DNA of 64,000 bases, taken from the NCBI RefSeq assembly GCF_019402665.1, contig NZ_VSST01000015.1:62001-126000 (forward strand). The letters run 5' to 3'. Position numbers and translations under genes: made by a program. Positions 33,944 through 41,343 of the stretch are shown here, one piece after another. Origin of the DNA: Bradyrhizobium canariense. Its GTDB lineage: Bacteria > Pseudomonadota > Alphaproteobacteria > Rhizobiales > Xanthobacteraceae. The notes beneath the pieces were generated by a model, which did no database searches, was not told where the DNA came from, and worked only from the letters and a program-made list of their open reading frames with translations. How positions within the stretch are numbered: the stretch's first letter is position 1; each line of letters begins with the position of its first letter.

Positions 33944-34327
33944 ATGAAAACCCGTCTTGCGATTTCGTTGGCTGCCGCGTCGCTGCTGGCGTCGAGTGCG
34001 GCCTTTGCTCAGTCGACGACCGAAGAGGGCGCCAGGAACGGCGCACGCGCGGGCGGCGACATCGGCGGCCCGGTCGGAGCGATGGTCGGTGGTACCGTCG
34101 GGGCGGCGGTCGGCGCTGGTCTGGAAATCCCGAATGCGATCCTCGGCGGAATTCCGCGTGATGATTCGGTCGTGGTCCACGAGCGCGTCGTGGTCGGCGA
34201 GCCGCTGCCGCCGACCGTGGTGCTGCGGCCCGTGCCGAACTACACCGAATATCGCTATGCGGTCGTGAACGATCGCCGCGTGATCGTGGAGCCGCGCACG
34301 CGCCGCGTCGTCAAGATCATCGACTGA
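33944..34327 (+). CDS. DUF1236-type small exported protein
   Basis: A 127-residue protein with a signal peptide (MKTRLAISLAAASLLASSAA, cut after AFA). A glycine-rich helical stretch follows (GGPVGAMVGGTVGAAVGAGL), typical of glycine-zipper envelope proteins. The C-terminal part, NYRYAVVNDRRVIVEPRTRR-like in this protein (EYRYAVVNDRRVIVEP), is the DUF1236 repeat common in Bradyrhizobium. Function unknown; an outer-membrane or periplasmic stress role is usually supposed. A GGAG site precedes the ATG at 33944. Confidence 0.8.
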   Translation: MKTRLAISLAAASLLASSAAFAQSTTEEGARNGARAGGDIGGPVGAMVGGTVGAAVGAGLEIPNAILGGIPRDDSVVVHERVVVGEPLPPTVVLRPVPNYTEYRYAVVNDRRVIVEPRTRRVVKIID

Positions 34328-34370
34328 TCGATCAGAGCGTGAGCTTTGAAGAGACGGGCCCTGCGGAGCG

Positions 34371-34748
34371 TCACTCCGCGGGGCCTTGACTCGAGAGGAC
34401 CGAATTTGCGCGAAACCGCGTCATGGCCCAATCGGCGATGGCCGCCAGCGCGAAGCCGATGCAGGTGGTGCCGGCATCGACCAGAAAGTCCTCCAGCCGC
34501 GGATGTCGTCCCGGTGCCCAGAATTGCATCAGTTCGAGCAGGCCGATCAGCACCACGGCGATGGCTGTCGCCGACAGGCGGCGGCGCGGATAGGCGAAGC
34601 CGAAGGCTAGTCCCACCAGGACGAAGGCAAGGGCATGCTCGCCGTCCTGGCCCAGGTCGGAATGGGGCCGCAGGCCGGGCGGACCGAGGGTTGCAAAGGC
34701 GACGGCGGCGGCAAGCAGCCAGGCAGAGGAGCGAACCAAAATGGACAT
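34371..34748 (-). CDS. VanZ-like small membrane protein
   Basis: A 125-residue protein with about four membrane helices: LLAAAVAFATLGPPGLRP, HALAFVLVGLAFGFAYP, ATAIAVVLIGLLELMQFW and the last CIGFALAAIADWAM. The motif LLELMQFWAPGRHPRLEDFL followed by VDAGTTCIGFAL matches VanZ/teicoplanin-resistance-like proteins (ELxQ...P.R..xxxDxxxN/G). Such proteins in Gram-negatives have no known resistance role. A GTG six bases upstream could also serve as the start. Confidence 0.75.
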   Translation of the reverse strand: MSILVRSSAWLLAAAVAFATLGPPGLRPHSDLGQDGEHALAFVLVGLAFGFAYPRRRLSATAIAVVLIGLLELMQFWAPGRHPRLEDFLVDAGTTCIGFALAAIADWAMTRFRANSVLSSQGPAE

Positions 34749-34824
34749 CCGCACCGCTTAGCACGGATTGCAGCAGCTTGCCGAGGCGCCGGGATCAGAT
34801 CGCCGTGTAGTTAATGACGAAACG

Positions 34825-35427
34825 TTAAAGCGGCTCGCGCACGCCCAGGCCGTGCATGAAGCGTTCCCGGATTTGTACGGGATCGCGTCGGGTGGCGCCG
34901 ACGCCGGGCTTGTCATCGATACGAACGCCGATCAGGCTGGGCTCGCCAGCCGACATGGCTTCCTCAACCAGACGCTCGAAATCCTCCTCGTCCGCGGCCC
35001 AGGCGCTGTTGGCAAGCCCGGAGCCGGTCGCGATGGCGACGATGTCAGCTACGTTCGCGGCCGGTGTCGGCTGCGCGCCGGTGATCTGGTAGATGCCGTT
35101 GTCCATCACGATCATGACGAGATTTTTCGGCTTCAACGCCGCGATCGTCGAGAGCGCGCCGAGCTGCATCAGGAGCGAACCATCGCCTTCGAGCGCAAAG
35201 ACGCGCCGGTCCGGTTGCGCCAGCGCCACGCCCAGCGCGATCGGGAAGGCGAGGCCCATGCTGCCGAGCATGTAGAAATTCTGCGGACGGTGGCCGGCGG
35301 CCCAGAGGTCGAAATTGGTGTTGCCGATGCCGCCGATCACGGCTTCCTCGTGCTCGAGTTTCGCGATCAGGCGCGAGGTGACGTCGAAGCGGTTCATCAC
35401 TTTGGTGTTGCGCGCGTCTGTCTTCAT
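34825..35427 (-). CDS. ThDP-dependent decarboxylase, C-terminal (beta/ComE-like) subunit
   Basis: A 200-residue subunit resembling the ThDP-binding half of sulfopyruvate or phosphonopyruvate decarboxylase. MLGSMGLAFPIALGVALAQP and EGDGSLLMQLGALSTIAALK contain the GDG of the ThDP/Mg motif, and VMDNGIYQITGAQ its Asn end. It starts 10 bp after the alpha subunit gene, so the two are cotranscribed. Because no sulfolactate or phosphonate genes are nearby, the true substrate could be another 2-keto acid. A GAGGAC ribosome site precedes the ATG. Confidence 0.85.
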   Translation of the reverse strand: MKTDARNTKVMNRFDVTSRLIAKLEHEEAVIGGIGNTNFDLWAAGHRPQNFYMLGSMGLAFPIALGVALAQPDRRVFALEGDGSLLMQLGALSTIAALKPKNLVMIVMDNGIYQITGAQPTPAANVADIVAIATGSGLANSAWAADEEDFERLVEEAMSAGEPSLIGVRIDDKPGVGATRRDPVQIRERFMHGLGVREPL

Positions 35428-35437
35428 TTGGCCGTCC

Positions 35438-36004
35438 TCACTTGTCGAACACCTTGCCGCCCGTGAGCAGCGGATTGAGGATCAGCGCGACTGGCGCCTG
35501 CGTCGTGATGGCCTGCTTGATCGAACGGTCGGCAATGAATTCGAGCTCGTCGAGCCGGGTGATGGTGTGATGCTCCAGCGCCAGCGAATCCAGCACCGGA
35601 CGCATGGTGCGGCAGACCAGTGACTGGCCGTAATTGAATTCGCCGAGCGTGCCGCGCTCAGACACGAACATGATCAGCGGAATCTGGTAGGGCACCGCAA
35701 GCGAGGCCAGCACGTTGGCGAGCGTCGCAAACCCCGAGGTCTGCATCAACACCGCGCCCCGTCGTCCGCCCATCCAGGCGCCCGAGACGATGCCGACGGC
35801 CTCCTCCTCGCGGGCGGTGGCAAAGGTGGTGAAGAACGGATCGGCGTGCAGGTTCTTGATCAGCGGCGTCAGCACGCGGTCGGGCACGTAAGGGACGAGG
35901 CTGATCTCGTTCCGCTTCAGCGTTTGCAGGACGATGCCGTGCCAGCTCTTGTCGCTGGAGGTCTGCGCCGCCTCGGACGAGGTCTGTTGCTCCGCAATCG
36001 GCAT
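35438..36004 (-). CDS. ThDP-dependent decarboxylase, N-terminal (alpha/ComD-like) subunit
   Basis: A 188-residue partner carrying the pyrimidine-binding half. FATAREEEAVGIVSGAWMGG includes the activating Glu of this domain, and RRGAVLMQTSGFATLANVLA and IMFVSERGTLGEFNYGQ follow. The ATG at 36004 has AAGGGAGA upstream. Together with the downstream beta subunit it makes a split enzyme like methanogen ComDE. It is divergent from a D-2-hydroxyacid dehydrogenase gene, with 267 bp between them, and a shared pathway (hydroxyacid to keto acid to aldehyde) is an attractive but unproved reading. Confidence 0.85.
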   Translation of the reverse strand: MPIAEQQTSSEAAQTSSDKSWHGIVLQTLKRNEISLVPYVPDRVLTPLIKNLHADPFFTTFATAREEEAVGIVSGAWMGGRRGAVLMQTSGFATLANVLASLAVPYQIPLIMFVSERGTLGEFNYGQSLVCRTMRPVLDSLALEHHTITRLDELEFIADRSIKQAITTQAPVALILNPLLTGGKVFDK

Positions 36005-36209
36005 TGCGTTCTCCCTTCGGCCGCGCATGCTTCTTGGTTTTTTGCCTTTGTCGTGGCCATCGTCTTGGCCGTCGCGGCGGTCTGCCGAACTTGACGCAGG
36101 CAGCGGGATTGTCAACATGTCCGGGCTGCACCGTGATCTGCGCCAGACGGCCTGCCGCGGCCGGTGCCGCCGTGTCATAAGCGGCAATAACAAGAGAACG
36201 GAGGAACGT

Positions 36210-36272
36210 ATGAAAGGATCGCGCGCCGCGCTGGCCCTGCGGATCTCCTGGAGAAAGCCGGAAGGGTCCTGA
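36210..36272 (+). CDS. Possible 20-residue leader peptide coupled to the hydroxyacid dehydrogenase
   Basis: A frame MKGSRAALALRISWRKPEGS begins at an ATG with a strong GGAGGAAC site. Its TGA overlaps the ATG of the next gene as TGATG. The peptide is basic and has one Trp. It may serve only for translational coupling, or could be a regulatory leader. The dehydrogenase also has a GAAGGG site of its own, so coupling would be an added layer. Confidence 0.45.
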   Translation: MKGSRAALALRISWRKPEGS

Positions 36273-37321
36273 TGTCCGTCAACAGCAAGCGCGTCTTCTA
36301 CGTTAAATATCTGGCCAATCCGATCTATATCGACATTCTGAAGGCGCGGCCCGACGTCCGGCTCGATCGCATCGAGAACGAGAGCCCCGAGGAATATTTC
36401 GCGCCGATCATCGAAGCGGCTCATGTCTACCAGATCGGCGCCGCCCGTGACGAACTGGCCCCGCATTTCCATGTCGATGCTGCCTTCCTGAAGCGCGCGC
36501 CGAACCTGCTGCTCGTCTCCAGCAACGGCGCTGGATTCGATCCTGTTGACGTCGAGGCCTGCACCGATGCCGGCGTGCTGGTCGTCAACCAGTCCGGCGG
36601 CAACGCCCATTCCGTCGCCGAGCATGCGCTGGCGATGATGCTGACGCTGTCCAAGCGCATCATCCAGTCCGACCGCAAGCTCCGCAGGGAGTCCAACGTC
36701 AACCGCAACGAACTCGTCGGCAACGAGATCGAGCACAAGACCGTCGGCATCATCGGCCTCGGCAATGTCGGTCGCCGCATCGCCGCGCTGTGCAAGGGCC
36801 TGTTCGGCATGAAGGTGCTGGCCTACGATCCGTACCTGACGGCCGAAATGATGGCCGAGCGGGGCGGCGAGAAGGTCGAGCTCGACGAGCTCTTGCGCCG
36901 CGCCGACTTCGTCTCGATCTCCTGTCCGCTCGACAAGGGCAGCCGCAATATGATCAGCGTGCGCGAGTTTGGGTTGATGCAGCCGCATGCGTACTTTATC
37001 ACCACGGCGCGTGGCTTCATCCACGATGAGGATGCGCTGCTCCAGGCGTTGCGTGACAAGCGCATTGCGGGCGCCGGTCTCGACGTCTGGTCGAAGGAGC
37101 CGCCGCCGCCGGAGCATCCGCTGCTCCAGCTCGACAACGTGCTGGCGAGCCCGCATACGGCCGGCGTCACGATCGAGGCGCGCCAGAACATGGGCCGCAT
37201 CGCCGCCGAGCAGGTGCTGCAGACGCTCGACGGTAAGCGCCCGCCGCGCATCATCAATCCCGAGGTCTGGCCGCGCTATGCCGAGCGGTTCAAGCAGGCG
37301 TTTGGTGTGATGCCGGCGTAG
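36272..37321 (+). CDS. D-isomer-specific 2-hydroxyacid dehydrogenase family protein
   Basis: A 349-residue NAD-dependent enzyme. The cofactor domain has IIGLGNVGRRIA (160-171) and the Asp of VLAYDPYL. The catalytic trio is R247 (TTARGF), the Glu of GAGLDVWSKEPPP (about 276) and H295 (ASPHTAG), all intact. The substrate may be phosphoglycerate-like or another 2-hydroxyacid. It begins at the ATG overlapping the 20-codon leader frame and is divergent from the split ThDP decarboxylase. It lacks an ACT domain, so it is not a feedback-controlled SerA. Confidence 0.9.
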   Translation: MSVNSKRVFYVKYLANPIYIDILKARPDVRLDRIENESPEEYFAPIIEAAHVYQIGAARDELAPHFHVDAAFLKRAPNLLLVSSNGAGFDPVDVEACTDAGVLVVNQSGGNAHSVAEHALAMMLTLSKRIIQSDRKLRRESNVNRNELVGNEIEHKTVGIIGLGNVGRRIAALCKGLFGMKVLAYDPYLTAEMMAERGGEKVELDELLRRADFVSISCPLDKGSRNMISVREFGLMQPHAYFITTARGFIHDEDALLQALRDKRIAGAGLDVWSKEPPPPEHPLLQLDNVLASPHTAGVTIEARQNMGRIAAEQVLQTLDGKRPPRIINPEVWPRYAERFKQAFGVMPA

Positions 37322-37437
37322 GGCGCGCGAAGTCTGATCGTGCTCCGATCGCTGGTTACGAGGATGAAAACAGAAAGCGGCGGATTTTACTGATGGCGTG
37401 AGTGAACACGTATGACTTGTCCTGTATATCAGGGTTC

Positions 37438-37887
37438 ATGAGCATATTTTCGATTGCGACATCCGGACTTTCCGCGGCGAGTTTGCGTGTGAACGTGGCC
37501 GCGAGCAATATCGCCAACATTCGCACGACAGGCCCGCTACCTGCGTCAGGCGGATCGAGCACATCGGCCAGTGCGGTCAGTTCGAGCATTAGTCCGACGT
37601 TTCCCGCGGCGTATGTGCCGTTGCGAGTCGATCAGGTCGACCAATCGAGCGGCTCGACGCCGGGCGGTACGTTCACGACCGTGTCGGCGGTTTCGCCGAG
37701 CTTTACCGCACAATCCGACCCAAGCGCCCCCTTCGCAAACCAGGACGGCCTGGTCGCCGCGCCGAATGTCGATCTCGCCAGCGAATTCGTTCAACTGGCG
37801 ACCGCGAAGTACAGCTTCATTGCCAATGCGAAGGTCATTCAGGCCTATTCAGAAACGACAGAGTCGCTACTCGACATCACGACGTGA
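37438..37887 (+). CDS. Orphan flagellar rod protein-like (FlgC-type) gene
   Basis: A 149-residue protein with the flagellar basal-body rod motif at its N-terminus (FSIATSGLSAASLRVNVAAS followed by NIAN) and the matching C-terminal helix (DLASEFVQLATAKYSFIANA). The variable middle is Ser/Thr-rich. FlgC is usually near 135-150 residues, so the length fits, but no flagellar genes surround it. It may be a duplicate rod gene or a protein that self-assembles elsewhere. A CAGGG site lies before the ATG at 37438; an in-frame ATG at 37402 has none. Confidence 0.75.
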   Translation: MSIFSIATSGLSAASLRVNVAASNIANIRTTGPLPASGGSSTSASAVSSSISPTFPAAYVPLRVDQVDQSSGSTPGGTFTTVSAVSPSFTAQSDPSAPFANQDGLVAAPNVDLASEFVQLATAKYSFIANAKVIQAYSETTESLLDITT

Positions 37888-38080
37888 TGTCGGCGCGGGC
37901 GCTCGTGTCGCGCGCGCCTTCCGCAGGCCCCTAGGCAGGGCGAGGGTGGTTGACGGATTGAGCCGACGACTGTCGGCGGGCGGGAACCGCGCCCCGACCT
38001 TGATCCGCATCAAAATCTCCCTCCCGCAATCCGGCTAAATGGGATTAGAGTGAGCGCCGCCGGGGCAGGCAGGAGGTCCC

Positions 38081-38293
38081 ATGTCAACTTATGTGGTCAG
38101 GTTCATGAAGGACGTGCTCGGCCAGTACGGCCGGCAGATCGAGGTGTGCCAGGGCACGCTCGAGATCGACGCTTCCGACGAGAACGAAGCCAGAGAGCGG
38201 GCGAAGGCGAGGTTTTGCGAGGACCAGGCACTGCACCACTGGTCCTTGCATGCCGACCGCATCCAGGTCAGACCGGCTGACTTTCCGTCGTGA
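38081..38293 (+). CDS. Small conserved-looking protein, unknown function
   Basis: A 70-residue acidic-basic protein starting MSTYVVRFMKDVLGQYGRQI. It has a predicted beta-alpha-beta pattern with an Asp/Glu-rich turn (EIDASDENEARERAKARF) and a HHWSLHADRIQV end. There is no signal or membrane segment. An AGGAGG site precedes the ATG. Similar short proteins are common in Bradyrhizobium from memory; no role is known to me. It converges with the GNAT gene, 4 bp apart. Confidence 0.65.
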   Translation: MSTYVVRFMKDVLGQYGRQIEVCQGTLEIDASDENEARERAKARFCEDQALHHWSLHADRIQVRPADFPS

Positions 38294-38297
38294 GGGC

Positions 38298-38876
38298 CTA
38301 GCGGCCGGGCGCCGTGACGGGCGGCGGCGCGGTGACGCCGGCACCGAGCGAGCGCTGTACCATGACGGTGTCGGACCAGTGACCGTTGCGATAGGCGACA
38401 CCGCAGAGCAGGCCGGCGCGCGCGAAACCGAACTTCTCGTGCAGCGCCAGCGAGGGGGCATTGTCGGCATCGATATAGCCGATCATCTGGCGGAAGCCGG
38501 CCGCCGCACACGCGTCGATCAACTCCTGCAGCAATAGCCGTCCGACTCCGCGGCCGAGATGGTCGTGGTGCACATAGATCGAATGCTTGGCGGCGTAGCG
38601 ATAAGCTGGCCGCTTGCGGAACAGTACCGCATAGGCATATCCCACGACTTCACCACGAAAGGTCGCGACCAGATGCGGCAGGCGGGTCTGCTTCAGGTTC
38701 TTGCGCCGATCGCGCAGATCGTCCGGCTCGGGCGCACCGGCTCCCTCGACATCGCGCGGCACGCCGTTGCGGACGTGATGGCGGTAGATCGCCAGCATCG
38801 CATCGACGTCGCTCTCGCGTGAGGGCCGGACCACGACTGGCCCGTCATCCGGGCGCGCAATCGCAGTTTCGTTCAT
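38298..38876 (-). CDS. GNAT N-acetyltransferase (phosphinothricin/MPR-type)
   Basis: A 192-residue acetyltransferase that moves an acetyl group from acetyl-CoA to an amine, of the group that includes phosphinothricin and methionine-sulfoximine acetyltransferases. The acetyl-CoA loop is VHHDHLGRGVGRLLLQEL, and the C-terminal block is IDADNAPSLALHEKFGFARA. The early motif VRPSRESDVDAMLAIYRHHV is typical. It starts 6 bp after the stop of the amino-acid decarboxylase gene, so it may be cotranscribed with it and could acetylate the amine produced; that link is an inference. Confidence 0.85.
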   Translation of the reverse strand: MNETAIARPDDGPVVVRPSRESDVDAMLAIYRHHVRNGVPRDVEGAGAPEPDDLRDRRKNLKQTRLPHLVATFRGEVVGYAYAVLFRKRPAYRYAAKHSIYVHHDHLGRGVGRLLLQELIDACAAAGFRQMIGYIDADNAPSLALHEKFGFARAGLLCGVAYRNGHWSDTVMVQRSLGAGVTAPPPVTAPGR

Positions 38877-38882
38877 CGGCAC

Positions 38883-41240
38883 CTACCCGGCAACGACGTA
38901 AGTATAGAGCCCGATGCGCCCCTGCGCATCGATCTCCTTGTAGACGCCCTGGATTTCCACATCGAAGCCCGGGAACGTGTTGAAGCAGGTCTCGAACATC
39001 TTGAGATAATCCAGCATGGGCTTGGCCCGTTCCGTCAGCCGCTCGCCGGGCACGATGGTTGCGATGCCGGGCGGATAGACCACGAAGGGCGTGGTGGCGA
39101 TGCGGCCCGTGATCGCCTCGATCGGCAGATAGTCGACATCGTTGCGGAAAAGGTAGCGCGCGGCATCGCGGGGCGACATCGCGATGTCAGGCATGTGCTC
39201 GGGCATGAACTGCCGGGCCTGGAGTGCGCTGACGTCGGCGGCACGGAAGAAACGGTGCATATCGCCGCAGAGATCGCGCAGCCGCACGCCGGCATAGCGC
39301 GCCTGCCGTCGCTGGCAGAACTCCGGGATGGCGTCGGCCAGCAGCGCATTGTCGTCGTGCAGCCGCTTGAATGCGACGAGACCGGAGATCAGCGTGCCCG
39401 CCTTGCTTGCTTCGACGCCCGGAGTGAGCAGGAAGAGCAGGGAGTTGAGGTCGTTCTTCTCGGGGACGATGCGGTTCTCGCGCAAATATTGCGCGACGAC
39501 CGGCGCGGGGATGCCGTGCTCGACATAGGCGCCGGTGATGCGATCGAAGCCGCGCGTGAGCAGCGTCAGCTTGTTCGGATCGGTCATGGCAAAGCCCTCG
39601 CTGAGGCCAGGGAAGCCATGCCAGGCGCTGTCGGGGGAGAGCTGCCACAGCGCAGGGTTGGTGGCGAGTTCGTCGGTGGAGAGTGTTTCCCAGGCGACGT
39701 TGTGGGCGGCGCCGGCGCGGCTGACGTCGGGAATTGCGACGCGGTCGGGGACGAAGGGTTCGAAGAACCAGCGGCGGTCCGGAGTCTGCTCCTTCTCCTC
39801 GAACTCCCGGCGCATCGCGCGGATTTTCTTGCGCAACTCGATGCCGAGCCGGATCGTGTCGTCCCACAACACTTCGCCGGAGCGGCCCTTCATCATCTGT
39901 GCGCCGACGTCGAGCGAGGCGAACAGCGGGTAGAATGGCGACGTGGAAGCGTGCTGCATGAAACTTTCGTTGAAGCGGCGGTGCTCGACGCGCCGTTTCT
40001 GGCCGCGGATGTGACGATCCTTGATGTGGATCTGGGATGCCTGCGAGAAGCTCGCGAGCTGCTTGTGGGTCGACTGCGTCGCGATGATGCCGGGAGCCTC
40101 GGAGGGAAGGTTGGTCAGCCCCATGGCGAAGCGGCCGGCATAGAGCGGGTGGAATTTCATGAAGCCGGCCCAAGCCTCGTCGAACAGGATGTACTCGCAG
40201 AGATGGCCGATGCGCTTCAAGATCATCTCGGCGCTGTGAATGGTGCCGTCATAGGTGCACTGCTCGACCACGGCGACGCGGAACGGCCGCTCCTTGCGCC
40301 AGGCGTCCTTGTCCGTCACCAAGGGATGATTGCGGATCGTCTCGCGCAAGGTTTTCTCGTCGAGCATGTCCCAGCGCATCGGGCCAATCAGGCCCCAGGC
40401 GTTGCGGATGGTCGGCACGTAGACCGGAACGCCGCCATTGATCATCAGCGCGCCATGATGAGCGGCTTTGTGATTGTTGCGGTCGAACAGCACGAGATCG
40501 CCGTCGGTGACGAGAGCGCCGAGCGCGATCTTGTTCGATGTCGAGGTTCCGTTGAGCACGAAATAGGTCTTTTCCGCGCCAAAAATCTGGGCGGCTTCCT
40601 TCTGCGCCCTTAGCGCGGGACCTTCGTGGGTGAGGAGGTCGCCGAGGTCGAGCACGGAATTGTCGAGGTCGTCGCGGAACACGGACTCGCCGAGATGTTC
40701 GACGAACACCCGCCCGATCGGGCTGCGGTTGTAGAACACGCCGCCATTGTGGCCTGGACAGGTCCAGAGCTGGTTGCCCTCTTCGGCATAATCGACCAGC
40801 GCGCCGAAGAAGGGCGTCTTCAGCGTCTCCGCATATTGCTTCAGACGGCTGATCAGGTTCTTGGCGATGAAGGTCGGTGTCTCCTCGGACAGGAAGACAT
40901 AACCGTCGATGAAGTCGAGCACCTCGACCGGCAGATCCTCGAACCGCTTGCGCCGGATCAGGAGGATGATCGGGAAATCGAGGCCGCGCCGCCGCATCAA
41001 ATTGATCAGCGCCGAGGTCTTGCCCTCCAGGCCCTTCTTGCCCCAGTCCACCACCATGCAGCCGATTGCGGCATCGGTCTGCACCGCCATCTCCGCGTCC
41101 TCCAGCTTGCGGGCGCGAACGACCTCGAAGCCGGAACGCTGGATCTCCTCGATGATCTGGTTGAAGCGGACACCTTCGAGGTCGTCGGCGTCGAACACAG
41201 GTGCGGCGAACAGGAAGTTGAAGCGCTTGAAATAGTCCAT
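38883..41240 (-). CDS. PLP-dependent arginine/lysine/ornithine decarboxylase (group III, AdiA/LdcI-like)
   Basis: A 785-residue enzyme with an N-terminal response-regulator-like wing (about 1-135), a PLP domain holding ATQSTHKQLASFSQ (PLP Lys 393) and LFDEAWAGFMKFHP (Asp and Ala of the ring contacts), and a C-terminal domain. This is the inducible acid-stress decarboxylase family that consumes a proton to make agmatine, cadaverine or putrescine. The amino acid used cannot be chosen by eye. The ATG at 41240 gives the standard N-terminus (MDYFKRFNFLFAAP); an upstream in-frame extension lacks similarity. No antiporter gene adjoins it. Confidence 0.9.
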   Translation of the reverse strand: MDYFKRFNFLFAAPVFDADDLEGVRFNQIIEEIQRSGFEVVRARKLEDAEMAVQTDAAIGCMVVDWGKKGLEGKTSALINLMRRRGLDFPIILLIRRKRFEDLPVEVLDFIDGYVFLSEETPTFIAKNLISRLKQYAETLKTPFFGALVDYAEEGNQLWTCPGHNGGVFYNRSPIGRVFVEHLGESVFRDDLDNSVLDLGDLLTHEGPALRAQKEAAQIFGAEKTYFVLNGTSTSNKIALGALVTDGDLVLFDRNNHKAAHHGALMINGGVPVYVPTIRNAWGLIGPMRWDMLDEKTLRETIRNHPLVTDKDAWRKERPFRVAVVEQCTYDGTIHSAEMILKRIGHLCEYILFDEAWAGFMKFHPLYAGRFAMGLTNLPSEAPGIIATQSTHKQLASFSQASQIHIKDRHIRGQKRRVEHRRFNESFMQHASTSPFYPLFASLDVGAQMMKGRSGEVLWDDTIRLGIELRKKIRAMRREFEEKEQTPDRRWFFEPFVPDRVAIPDVSRAGAAHNVAWETLSTDELATNPALWQLSPDSAWHGFPGLSEGFAMTDPNKLTLLTRGFDRITGAYVEHGIPAPVVAQYLRENRIVPEKNDLNSLLFLLTPGVEASKAGTLISGLVAFKRLHDDNALLADAIPEFCQRRQARYAGVRLRDLCGDMHRFFRAADVSALQARQFMPEHMPDIAMSPRDAARYLFRNDVDYLPIEAITGRIATTPFVVYPPGIATIVPGERLTERAKPMLDYLKMFETCFNTFPGFDVEIQGVYKEIDAQGRIGLYTYVVAG

Positions 41241-41343
41241 GTCATGTCCCGAATGTGCGAGACCGACAGGTCTCGACACATTTGATGACAGCTGGATGAC
41301 AGGGAGCGCGATCCCGAGCGGGCCGGGTCGGATGACCATCGGC

